DNA of 64,000 nucleotides from Streptomyces sp. NBC_01465 (GTDB taxonomy: Bacteria; Actinomycetota; Actinomycetes; Streptomycetales; Streptomycetaceae). The notes beneath the pieces are model-generated. The model made no database searches. It had not been told where the DNA came from and was given only the letters and a program-made list of their open reading frames with translations. Positions within the stretch are counted from its first letter, which is position 1, and every line of letters starts with the position of its first letter. The position numbers and the translations under genes were made by a program. Location of the stretch: positions 3,100,001 to 3,164,000 of the forward strand of contig NZ_CP109467.1 of NCBI RefSeq assembly GCF_036227325.1, given 5' to 3'. Of this stretch, positions 56,569 to 64,000 are shown piece by piece.

Positions 56569-57870
56569 TCACCGTCGGCCCAGCCCCCGGACCGTCCAGC
56601 CGGCCTCCCGCCACCGCCCCGCGTCCAGCGTGCCCCGCCCGTCGACGACGCAGGCCCGCCCGACCCGCTCGCGCACCACGCGCGGGTCGATGCGCCCGTA
56701 CTCCGGCCACTCGGTCAGATGCAGCAGCACATCCGCACCCTCCGCCGCCTCAACAGGGCTGTCCACACAGACCAGTTGAGGGTGAGCCTTGCGGGCCTTG
56801 TCGAGCGCCTGCGGGTCCGTCACCGTGACCGTGGCGCCCAGCTCGTGCAGCCGCCGCGCCACAGCCAGCGCGGGCGCATCCCGGATGTCGTCCGTGTCCG
56901 GCTTGAACGCCGCGCCCCACACCGTGATCCGCCGCCCTTCGAGCGACCCGCCGCACTCCTCCCGTACGAGAGAGACGACCCGCTCCCGCCGCGCCTGATT
57001 GACCGCGTCGACCTCCCCCAGCAGCGCCACCGCCCGGTCCGCGCCGAGTTCGTCCGCCCGGGCCCTGAAGCCGCGGAGGTCCTTGGGGAGGCAGCCGCCG
57101 CCGTAGCCGAGACCGGGTGCCATGCCGCGGTGGCCGATCCGGGCGTCGTGGCCCAGGACGTCGGCGAGCTGCCGGACGTCGGCGCCCGACGCCTCACAGA
57201 TCTCCGCCATCGCGTTGATGAAGGAGATCTTCGTGGCGAGGAAGGCGTTGGCGGCGGACTTGGCCAGTTCGGCGGTGGCCCAGTCGGTGACGATCGTGGG
57301 CGTCCCGGCGTCGATGATCTTCGCGTAGCACTGCCGCAGGACGGTCTCTGCCCGCGAGCCCCCGGAGCCGAAGCCGAGGACGAGTCGGTCGGGGCGCAGG
57401 GAGTCCTCGACGGCGTTCGACTCCCGCAGGAACTCCGGATTCCACGCGAGCTCGACCCCCTCGCCGAGCGTCTCCGCCAGCCGCGCCGCGGTCCCGACCG
57501 GGACGGTGGACTTGACCGCGACCACGGCCTTTCCCCGTACGTGGGAGGCGAGTTGGCGGACAGCGGTGAACAGATGCGTGAGGTCGTACGCCTGCTCCCC
57601 CGCCCGCTGCGGAGTCCCTACGCCGACGAAGTGGAGGTCTCCGAAGGCGGCCGCCTCGGCGACGGAGCCGGTGAACCGCAGACGCCCCGACGCGGTGTGC
57701 CGGGCCAGCAGCTCGTCCAGACCGTGCTCGAAGAAGGGTGCTCTGCCCGAGTTGAGGACGGCGACCTTGTCCGGGTCGGCGTCGACTCCGAGCACTTCGT
57801 GGCCGAGTTCGGCCATGCACGCGGCGTGGGTCGCGCCGAGGTAACCGCAACCGATGACAGTGAGCTTCAC
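56569..57870 (-). CDS. UDP-glucose/GDP-mannose dehydrogenase family protein
   Basis: A 433-residue NAD-dependent sugar dehydrogenase: VIGCGYLGATHAACMAELGHEVLGVD (NAD-binding), STVPVGTAARLAETLG, the catalytic-Cys loop LGYGGGCLPKDLRGFRAR and AFKPDTDDIRDAPALAVA. It would oxidise UDP-glucose to UDP-glucuronate for wall or exopolysaccharide. GTG 57870 with an AAGGACG site. Convergent with the Uma2 gene (4-nt gap), divergent from the regulator gene at 58036. Confidence 0.92.
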   Translation of the reverse strand: MKLTVIGCGYLGATHAACMAELGHEVLGVDADPDKVAVLNSGRAPFFEHGLDELLARHTASGRLRFTGSVAEAAAFGDLHFVGVGTPQRAGEQAYDLTHLFTAVRQLASHVRGKAVVAVKSTVPVGTAARLAETLGEGVELAWNPEFLRESNAVEDSLRPDRLVLGFGSGGSRAETVLRQCYAKIIDAGTPTIVTDWATAELAKSAANAFLATKISFINAMAEICEASGADVRQLADVLGHDARIGHRGMAPGLGYGGGCLPKDLRGFRARADELGADRAVALLGEVDAVNQARRERVVSLVREECGGSLEGRRITVWGAAFKPDTDDIRDAPALAVARRLHELGATVTVTDPQALDKARKAHPQLVCVDSPVEAAEGADVLLHLTEWPEYGRIDPRVVRERVGRACVVDGRGTLDAGRWREAGWTVRGLGRR

Positions 57871-58035
57871 GAGCGTCCTTCCTTCGGGTGGATCTTCATC
57901 ACAGCGGCTCCGACCGCACGTCCGGGAGGGCTCGCAAGGGGGCTCACGCCTCGCGCACACGGCCCACCGGACAGCACAAGGGCCTACCCTCGGTGGCTTC
58001 GCCAACAGCCAACTGCCAACAGAGGGGAGGACACC

Positions 58036-59436
58036 GTGGCATCGACCGCCCGCCGTACCCGTCCGCCCAACACCCAGCTGGCCCGGCTCATCGAGCACTG
58101 CGGCGCGAGCCGCAAGTCCCTGGCCCTGCGCATCAACCAGCTCGCCCGCCAGTCGGGAACGGAGACGGGCTACTCGCACACCTCCCTCGCCAACTGGTGC
58201 CGGCGCGGCATGGTCCCGAGATGGCCGGTCCCCGAGCTGCTCGCGCAGGCCATCGGCGAGAGACTGGGACGGCCCGTCGGGCTCGCCGAGATCGGTATGG
58301 GCGAGGCCGCCGGGACCCCGGACGCCGACGCGGGGCTGGATTTCCCCAGGGATCCCGCCGACGCCGTACGCGTCGCCACCTCGTTCTGGAGCACCGTGAA
58401 CCGCCGCGACTTCCTCACCACAGGCGTCTCCGGCTTCGCCGTGTCCGCGTTCGCGACACCCGTCACGCGCTGGCTGGTCACACCCGCCGACGAGACGGCC
58501 GACCATGCGGGCGGCCGCCGGGTGGGCCGCAGTGACCTCGACGAACTGCGCGCGGCCGCGGACGACGCCAGGCGCTGGGACTCCAAGTACGGCGGCGGGA
58601 GTTGGCGGGCGAACTCGGTCACCACGTGCCTGCAGGAGCGGGCGGCTCCACTCCTCCAGGGCTCGTTCTCCGACGGGGTGGGCCGCGAGCTGTACTCCGT
58701 GACGGCGGAGCTGTCGCGGCTGGCCGGGTGGACGGCGTTCGACGTCGGCCGTCACGAGGCGGCGCAGCGCCACTTCATCCAGGCGCTGCGGCTGGCGCGC
58801 GCGGGCGGGGACGTCCAGCTGGGCTGCTACGTACTGACCACGATGGCCATGCAGTCGCTCCTGCGCGGATTCGCGAGCGAGGCCGTCGACATGGCGCAGG
58901 GCGCCTACGCGCGGGCGGGGCGCGACGCGGCGCCGCGCGTCCTGGCGTTCACCAAGCTCATCGAGGCCCGCGCACACGCCCGAGAGGGCGACGCGAAGTC
59001 CTCGTCGCGCGCGCTCGCGGAGTCGGAGACGCTGCTCGGCAGAGCGGCGGAGGACAGCAGGGAGGAACCGTCCTGGATCGACTTCTTCCACCACGCCCGC
59101 CTCTCCGCGGACGCAGCCGAGATCTTCCGCGACCTGAAGAACCCGAAGGCGGCCCTGGCCTGGAACCAGCGCGCAACGGCCATGCCCACAGGGGTGTTCA
59201 CGCGCTCGGTCGGCATGAGGCTGGCGATCGTGGGCACGGCGCACCTCCAGTCCGGGGACCTGGACCAGGGCCTGGCACTGGGCAACCGCTCGGTGGACAT
59301 CCTGGCCCGGGTCCGGTCCAGCCGGGCGAAGGACTACGTCACGGAGTTCACGACGGCCCTGACCCCTTGGCAACGGGAGCCGCTGGTACGTGACTTCACC
59401 CGCCGGGCGAACAGGGATTTGGGCATCGCAGCCTGA
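58036..59436 (+). CDS. HTH/TPR-type regulatory protein
   Basis: A 466-residue protein of a Streptomyces regulator type. The N-terminal 80 residues contain an HTH-like region (TQLARLIEHCGASRKSLALRINQLARQSG), residues about 120-150 have a twin-Arg-like RRDFLTTGVSGFAVSAFA, and the rest is an alpha-helical repeat array, probably TPR-like (WTAFDVGRHEAAQRHFIQALRLARAGGD, LRGFASEAVDMAQGAYARAGRD). Such proteins affect development or secondary metabolism, e.g. NsdA-type; identity is not established. GTG start with a GAGGGGAGG site. Confidence 0.75.
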   Translation: MASTARRTRPPNTQLARLIEHCGASRKSLALRINQLARQSGTETGYSHTSLANWCRRGMVPRWPVPELLAQAIGERLGRPVGLAEIGMGEAAGTPDADAGLDFPRDPADAVRVATSFWSTVNRRDFLTTGVSGFAVSAFATPVTRWLVTPADETADHAGGRRVGRSDLDELRAAADDARRWDSKYGGGSWRANSVTTCLQERAAPLLQGSFSDGVGRELYSVTAELSRLAGWTAFDVGRHEAAQRHFIQALRLARAGGDVQLGCYVLTTMAMQSLLRGFASEAVDMAQGAYARAGRDAAPRVLAFTKLIEARAHAREGDAKSSSRALAESETLLGRAAEDSREEPSWIDFFHHARLSADAAEIFRDLKNPKAALAWNQRATAMPTGVFTRSVGMRLAIVGTAHLQSGDLDQGLALGNRSVDILARVRSSRAKDYVTEFTTALTPWQREPLVRDFTRRANRDLGIAA

Positions 59437-59448
59437 ACTGCCGTACGC

Positions 59449-60942
59449 CTACCCCTTCTTGAGCTCCACCGCGTCGCGCTCGGCGGGCGGATCGACCGGC
59501 GCACCCATCGCCCGTACCGCCGACGCCGGCGCGTTGACCACGACCGCCGCGATCAACGCCCCGAGCAGCACGACGGCCACCGCCCAGTAGCTCGCCACAT
59601 TGAATCCGTGCACCGACGCCTCGTCGATCAGAGGCTTCGTACGAGGGCCGGGCCGATGGAGCAGATAGCGTGCCGTCACGCTCGCCGCGATCGTGTTGAG
59701 GAGCGCCGTACCGATCGAACCACCCACCTGCTGGGCCGTGTTGAGCGAGGCCGACGCCGCGCCCGCGTCCTGCGGCGCCACCCCCGCCGTCGCCGTCGAG
59801 ATCGTCGTCATGAACACCACGCCCATCCCCAGACCCAGCAGGACGATCCCCGGCAGGACATGGCTGAGGTACTGCGGCCGCACATCGAGCCGCGCCATCC
59901 ACAGCAGCCCGCACGCCGCGGTCACCATCCCCGGCACCAGCAGCGCCCGCGGGCTGACCCGCCCCAGCAGCCGGGCCGCGATCTGCGTCGACCCCGTGAT
60001 CATCGCGGCGGTGAGCGGGAGGTACGAGAGCCCGGTGCGCACCGGCGAGTACCCCTGCACGCGCTGCAGGTAGTACGTCAGGAACAGGAACATCCCGAAC
60101 ATCCCGATGGTGGCCATCATCATCGTCAGCATCGCCCCGGCCCGCTGCCGGTCGCGCACCACATGCAGCGGTAGCAGCGGCACCCGCGCCCTGCTCTGCC
60201 AGTACGCGAAGACCACGAGCAGCACAACTCCCGCGCCCAGACAGGTCAGTACGCGCGCGTCCGCCCAACCCCGGGACTCCGCCTCGCTGAATCCGTAGAC
60301 GATCGCGAGCAGCCCGCCCGAGCCGAGGATCGCGCCCGGCACATCCAGGTGCGCCTCCGGGTGACGCGTCTGGTCGTGCAGCAGGACGACGGCCCCGGCG
60401 ACCGCGAGGGCGGCGATCGGGATGTTGACGTACAGGCACCAGCGCCAGTTCAGATACGAGGTCAGCACCCCGCCCAGGATCAGCCCGATCGCCGCCCCGC
60501 CGCCCGCGATCGCCCCGAAGACCCCGAAGGCCTTCCCGCGCTCCTTGGGGTCGGAGAACGTCGTGGTCAGCAGCGACAGCGCCGACGGCGCGAGCAGGGC
60601 TGCGAAGACACCCTGAAGGGCGCGCGCGGCGAAGAGCAGCCCCGGACTCTGGGCGGCGCCCCCGAGCCCGGACACGGCGGCGAAGCCGATGAGCCCGATG
60701 ATGAAGGTGCGTTTGCGCCCCACCAGGTCGGCGATGCGCCCGCCGAGCAGCAGCAGTCCGCCGAAGGCGAGCGTGTACGCGGTGATGACCCACTGCCGGT
60801 TGCCGTCGGACATGCCCAAGTCGGCCTGGGCGGACGGGAGTGCGATGTTCACGATGGTCATGTCGAGGACGACCATCAGCTGCGCGACACCGATGACGAC
60901 AAGCCCCCACCAGCGGCGTGGGTCGGGTGGCGTTACATCCAT
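59449..60942 (-). CDS. DHA2-type MFS drug exporter
   Basis: A 497-residue, about 14-TM exporter: LMVVLDMTIVNIALPSAQADLG (motif D1), GGRIADLVGRKRTF (motif A), IGLILGGVLTSYLNWRWCLYVNIPIA (motif C region). These EmrB/QacA-type carriers use proton gradient to expel cationic or lipophilic drugs. The ATG at 60942 follows GGGGGTCC. Convergent with the TPR-type gene 12 nt away. Confidence 0.92.
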   Translation of the reverse strand: MDVTPPDPRRWWGLVVIGVAQLMVVLDMTIVNIALPSAQADLGMSDGNRQWVITAYTLAFGGLLLLGGRIADLVGRKRTFIIGLIGFAAVSGLGGAAQSPGLLFAARALQGVFAALLAPSALSLLTTTFSDPKERGKAFGVFGAIAGGGAAIGLILGGVLTSYLNWRWCLYVNIPIAALAVAGAVVLLHDQTRHPEAHLDVPGAILGSGGLLAIVYGFSEAESRGWADARVLTCLGAGVVLLVVFAYWQSRARVPLLPLHVVRDRQRAGAMLTMMMATIGMFGMFLFLTYYLQRVQGYSPVRTGLSYLPLTAAMITGSTQIAARLLGRVSPRALLVPGMVTAACGLLWMARLDVRPQYLSHVLPGIVLLGLGMGVVFMTTISTATAGVAPQDAGAASASLNTAQQVGGSIGTALLNTIAASVTARYLLHRPGPRTKPLIDEASVHGFNVASYWAVAVVLLGALIAAVVVNAPASAVRAMGAPVDPPAERDAVELKKG

Positions 60943-61006
60943 GAGGACCCCCCTGGTCCCCCGCCATCCTTCCGCCTGACCCCGCGGTTGGCGAGGCCCC
61001 GTACCG

Positions 61007-61516
61007 TCAAAGCCTGGCAAGCCCAAGCCGGTCCAGGAACCGGTCGAGCAACTCCTCGGCCGACGGCCCCTGTTGCGCATGCAGTACGTCGGCGAGCGCC
61101 CTCTCCTGCGCGACGAGCCCGGCCTCACCGGCCCACTCCACAGCCCGCGCGGTGGCCTCGCGCGCCCCCAGGAACAGGTCCTCCAACACCAGCCCGTCGG
61201 CCCCCAGATACCGGGCCATCGCCTCACGCCCCAGACACGCGAACCACGACCCGCCGACGGGCGCGGCGGCCTCGACGACCACGCACTCCCCGCCCATCAC
61301 AAAGGCGAAGAGCGCCGGCAGCCCGGTCTCCTTGGCGACCCCGCGCGCGAGCGCCCCCATGTCCCCGACCTCGGGCTCACTGGGCCGCCGCCACACCTGC
61401 CACCCGCCGTCGCGCTCCTCGTGCAGCGCGAGCCCGTCGCGCACGTCGGCCAGCGCACCGAGCGCATCGAGCGGCCCGTCGCTCCGGCCCACGACGTAGT
61501 ACCCCCAGAACCCCAT
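61007..61516 (-). CDS. Conserved hypothetical protein
   Basis: A 169-residue soluble protein: MGFWGYYVVGRSDGPLDALG at the start and DLFLGAREATARAVEWAGEAGLVAQE later, with alternating helices. No recognised motif. Same strand and 64 bp upstream of the MFS gene, so perhaps co-transcribed. Start chosen at the ATG giving a compact N-terminus. Confidence 0.7.
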   Translation of the reverse strand: MGFWGYYVVGRSDGPLDALGALADVRDGLALHEERDGGWQVWRRPSEPEVGDMGALARGVAKETGLPALFAFVMGGECVVVEAAAPVGGSWFACLGREAMARYLGADGLVLEDLFLGAREATARAVEWAGEAGLVAQERALADVLHAQQGPSAEELLDRFLDRLGLARL

Positions 61517-61563
61517 GCCCCATTCTGCGTACGCCGCCCGCAAATGCCACACCTGTGCGTCAA

Positions 61564-62262
61564 CTAGGCGGCTGCGCGCGGGCCTTGGGTCGCCTTGATG
61601 TTCTGCATGCGGGTCAGTTTCCGTACGAAGAGGATGGCGAGGACGGCCGCCACGAAGTGGACGGAATCGGCGACCAGCAGGACACCCACCGAGTCCTGGG
61701 ACGGACCGGCGATCTCCGCCCTGTCAGTCACCGAGGCAAGCGCACGAAGGGCCATCGCCAGCACCCACGCCGTCCACCAGATCGTCACCGGCGCCTGCGA
61801 GACCTTGCGCCGGGACCCGTCGGGGGCCGCCTGCGTGCTGGCGTCCCACACCTCACCGGCGATCTGCCGCGGAATCCACAGGCAACCGAACGGGATGAAC
61901 CAGCCGCCGACCGCCCAGCCCGCGCGCTTGGTCTGACTGTCCTGGGCGAAGACCTCTGCGTTCACCCGCACCCGGTGGAACCAGATGACGAAGACGACGG
62001 CTGTCACAAAGAGCGCGGTGAACTGGTACGAGGCGGACTGCCCCGCCCAGCGGTCCGACCGCCTCGCCTCGTCCAGGGTGAGGCTCTCCCAATCGCCCAG
62101 CAGGCTGTACGTGTAGGCATGGGAGGCAATCGCGACGAGATCGGCCACGGCGCACAGCGCCAGCAGCACGGTGACACCGGTCGCGAGCCCCTGGGGTGAC
62201 TTGAGCACAGGGACCACCGGTCTGAGCCCGGCCGGCGGTATGAAGGCAGGAGTGTTGGACAT
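61564..62262 (-). CDS. DUF4328 membrane protein (copy 1)
   Basis: A 232-residue membrane protein with about five transmembrane segments. The DUF4328 signature is WFHRVRVNAEVFAQDSQTKRAGWAVGGWFIPFGCLWIPRQIAGEVW. Function unknown. It is a paralogue of the gene at 62348-63049, the two being in tandem. Confidence 0.85.
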   Translation of the reverse strand: MSNTPAFIPPAGLRPVVPVLKSPQGLATGVTVLLALCAVADLVAIASHAYTYSLLGDWESLTLDEARRSDRWAGQSASYQFTALFVTAVVFVIWFHRVRVNAEVFAQDSQTKRAGWAVGGWFIPFGCLWIPRQIAGEVWDASTQAAPDGSRRKVSQAPVTIWWTAWVLAMALRALASVTDRAEIAGPSQDSVGVLLVADSVHFVAAVLAILFVRKLTRMQNIKATQGPRAAA

Positions 62263-62347
62263 GAAGTACTGGACCCCCCACGGGTACACAAAGATCAAGG
62301 CGCGCAGCGTAAGCCGCACCCCGGGCCCCCGTCCACGCGGTTGACGA

Positions 62348-63049
62348 TCAAGCCGCAGCAGCGATGGGCCCCCACCGCACCAGCACGTCCTGCTTGCACG
62401 TCAGCTGGCGCACGAAGCAGCCCGCGGCCACCGCGGCTGCGACATCCGCGACAGTGCCCAGGGCCAGCACCACGTCCTGGACCTTGGTGTCGGGGTAGTA
62501 GGCCGTGCACGAAGACAGCAGCCAGCAGGCCCACCAGACATTGACGAGCCGGTACGACGCCGGGAGCGCCGACCCGTCCGGCCGTCTCTGGGTGCTCGCC
62601 ACCCAGGTGTCGACGGCGATGCGTCGCGGGTACCAGAGGTTCACGACCGGAACAATCCAGCCCCAGTAGGCCCAGCCACGGCTCTTTCGATGCCCGAAGG
62701 GTGCGAAGACCTCGGCGTTCACCCGCACCCGGTGGAACCAGACCATGAAGGTGACCGCGCAGGCGAACCAGACCAAGCCCCCGAACATGATGGCGAGGTC
62801 GTGGACGGCCACCGAACCCAGGCGGTACGAGACGAACAGGACGAGGTCGTCCGCGGTCCACACGCCGAGAAGTGCCAGCACGGCGTACGACAGCCCGACC
62901 GGCGACTTCAGCCGGGGCGGAGAACCGGGCGGCGCGGTCCACGTGGGCGGGGCTATCCGCACGAGTGGGTCGCTGTCGAGCGCCGCACACTCCTCGCAGA
63001 AGCCGTCCTTGGTGACCGCCGTCTGCATCCCACAACGCGTACACAGCAT
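62348..63049 (-). CDS. DUF4328 membrane protein with N-terminal zinc ribbon (copy 2)
   Basis: A 233-residue membrane protein: a short N-terminal zinc ribbon (LCTRCGMQTAVTKDGFCEEC) then the DUF4328 core (VWFHRVRVNAEVFAPFGHRKSRGWAYWGWIVPVVNLWYPRRIAVDTW). About five transmembrane segments. The zinc ribbon is absent from copy 1. An earlier start at 63079 is possible. Function unknown. Confidence 0.85.
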   Translation of the reverse strand: MLCTRCGMQTAVTKDGFCEECAALDSDPLVRIAPPTWTAPPGSPPRLKSPVGLSYAVLALLGVWTADDLVLFVSYRLGSVAVHDLAIMFGGLVWFACAVTFMVWFHRVRVNAEVFAPFGHRKSRGWAYWGWIVPVVNLWYPRRIAVDTWVASTQRRPDGSALPASYRLVNVWWACWLLSSCTAYYPDTKVQDVVLALGTVADVAAAVAAGCFVRQLTCKQDVLVRWGPIAAAA

Positions 63050-63110
63050 GCCGAGCCAACCCCCCACAGGTCCGGCCACCCCTCAGTGGCCGCCAGCGGA
63101 AGATACCGGG

Positions 63111-64000
63111 TCACCCCAGCCGCTTCGCCAGCGCCCCGAACTGTCCCCAATTCAGCGCCGGTTGCCGCGGATCCCAGAGCTTCTGCGCGGTCGCCCGCAG
63201 CGGCATCCGGATCCCCGCGGCGATCTGGTCCTGGGTCTGCGCGTTCGCGAAGTCGCACCAGACCGCGAACCGCCCGCCCAGGATCTGCCCCGAGTACCGC
63301 GCCGGCACCGCACTGGTCCCCCGCAGTACCCGCGGCGTCCACTGCTCGTAGATGCGCTGCCCGGTCGGGTAGCGGAAGTCGTTCGGCTGCCCCAGAACGT
63401 AGTACAGGTACTCGTCGTTGAGGTTCACCACCTGCCGCCCCTCCTTCAGATACTCCAGCGGCGGCCGCGCCCCGTACTCCTTGCCCGTCCAGTACTCGAC
63501 CTCGCGCTTCGGGTCGGGGGCCACCTTCCCGCCCCGGAAGTACCCGTCGTTCCAGGCCTTCAGCGTCTTCCCGTACGGCTTGAGCGTCGCGCCCCGCGCA
63601 TTGAGCCAGTCCGTCGCAAGGTCCTGGATCCTCCCCCCGGCCCCGTACTTCCGGTGCGCGAGGTCGGCCAACTGCGGATACGAGGCCTCCGGATCGTCGG
63701 CCATCAGCGCGCGGTACTCGTCGCCGCCCAGATGCCAGTAGGTCCCGGGAAAGAGCCCCGCGTACTCCCGCAGCAACTCATCGACGATCTGCGCGGCCCG
63801 CGGCTTCGAGATGTCCACGGCCCCGCGCGCGACGACACCCTGAGCATTCCGCAGCTCCAGCTCCGGATGGTTCCGCAGCACCGCGCCCAGGTGTCCGGGC
63901 GAGTCGATCTCCGGAACGACCTCGATGTGAAGCTTCTCCGCGAGCGCCACGATCGACCGCACCTGCGGCTTCGTGAGGTGCTGGCGCGAGACCGCCTCCG
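63111..64000 (-). CDS. Beta-N-acetylhexosaminidase (GH20), 5' end beyond the window
   Basis: The C-terminal 296 codons of a GH20 enzyme are visible. HIEVVPEIDSPGHLGAVLRNHPEL (the conserved E-I-D-x-P-G-H), TYWHLGGDEYRALM (catalytic D-E pair), WTGKEYGARPPLEYLKEGRQVVN and VWCDFANAQTQDQIAAGI match the catalytic TIM barrel. Cleaves terminal GlcNAc or GalNAc, in streptomycetes usually from chitin or wall fragments. The gene starts to the right of position 64000. Confidence 0.9.
   Translation of the reverse strand, partial: EAVSRQHLTKPQVRSIVALAEKLHIEVVPEIDSPGHLGAVLRNHPELELRNAQGVVARGAVDISKPRAAQIVDELLREYAGLFPGTYWHLGGDEYRALMADDPEASYPQLADLAHRKYGAGGRIQDLATDWLNARGATLKPYGKTLKAWNDGYFRGGKVAPDPKREVEYWTGKEYGARPPLEYLKEGRQVVNLNDEYLYYVLGQPNDFRYPTGQRIYEQWTPRVLRGTSAVPARYSGQILGGRFAVWCDFANAQTQDQIAAGIRMPLRATAQKLWDPRQPALNWGQFGALAKRLG

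Noticed and set aside
1..64000. tRNA, rRNA, CRISPR, riboswitch and prophage signals
   Set aside because: None could be recognised by reading both strands; no CCA-ended cloverleaf, direct-repeat array or phage structural gene was seen. A covariance-model scan would be needed to exclude small RNAs.

Overview
The window is about 70% G+C, its genes show strong third-position GC bias, and nearly every gene family is typical of Streptomyces: BMP-family nucleoside lipoproteins, XRE/DUF397/RsbW-like triads, DUF4328 and DUF6716 proteins, an ECF sigma factor, ALF repeats and a Streptomyces-type MITE. Gene content looks like the conserved arm-proximal core of a streptomycete chromosome with several accessory insertions. 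I saw no rRNA, tRNA, CRISPR array, intact insertion sequence or prophage.

Layout. 1-4670 (minus strand): an ABC importer of the PnrA/BMP nucleoside type (two paralogous lipoproteins, then the ATPase running off the left edge) preceded by an M20 amidohydrolase; three leaders share a CTACGCGCGT box. 5115-7403: a large secreted peptidoglycan-recognition/amidase-like protein. 7571-14865: a compact catabolic island with a GntR regulator, GalB-like hydratase, GalC-like aldolase, GalD-like tautomerase, a VOC-fold extradiol dioxygenase, an aromatic-acid MFS importer and an exported tannase. Together they predict gallotannin hydrolysis, gallate uptake, ring cleavage and conversion of 4-oxalomesaconate to pyruvate plus oxaloacetate. 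The ring-cleaving enzyme would be a type I (VOC) enzyme instead of the LigB-type gallate dioxygenase known from proteobacteria; this is the most interesting system in the window.

15032-20124: a LuxR-type regulator divergent from a small secreted protein, followed by an ABC ATPase, an FtsX-like permease and a signal-peptidase-like protein that has lost both catalytic residues. 20194-25191: Uma2/DUF6247 pair, an HTH/zinc-ribbon protein, and an XRE-DUF397-anti-sigma-like cluster. 25135-27945: a frameshifted MFS gene under an ArsR-like regulator, divergent from a ComB-like phosphatase. 28012-29098: a HigB/HigA-like toxin-antitoxin operon with a membrane protein. 29085-37845: LysR/tautomerase pair, quinone oxidoreductase, a Ser/Thr kinase with an extracytoplasmic domain, a PucR/CdaR-like regulator, an ALF-repeat secreted protein, an HTH protein, a flavin-binding protein, and a 193-bp MITE whose end supplies the stop codon of a LysR gene.

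38856-48002: two divergent operons for a nonulosonic-acid (sialic acid/Kdn-like) glycopolymer: NeuB-like synthase lacking its SAF domain, NeuA-HAD fusion, three different sialyltransferase-like proteins, a GT2, an acyltransferase and a methyltransferase. This fits the Kdn-containing teichulosonic acids known from streptomycete walls. 48028-50120: a TetR repressor with two perfect operators controlling an FAD monooxygenase. 50107-64000: LysE exporter, a small secreted protein, a methylmalonyl-CoA mutase large-type subunit, an L,D-transpeptidase, an ECF sigma factor with a probable anti-sigma partner, a second Uma2 protein, a UDP-glucose dehydrogenase family protein, a TPR-type regulator, a DHA2 MFS exporter, two DUF4328 membrane proteins and the 3' part of a GH20 hexosaminidase.
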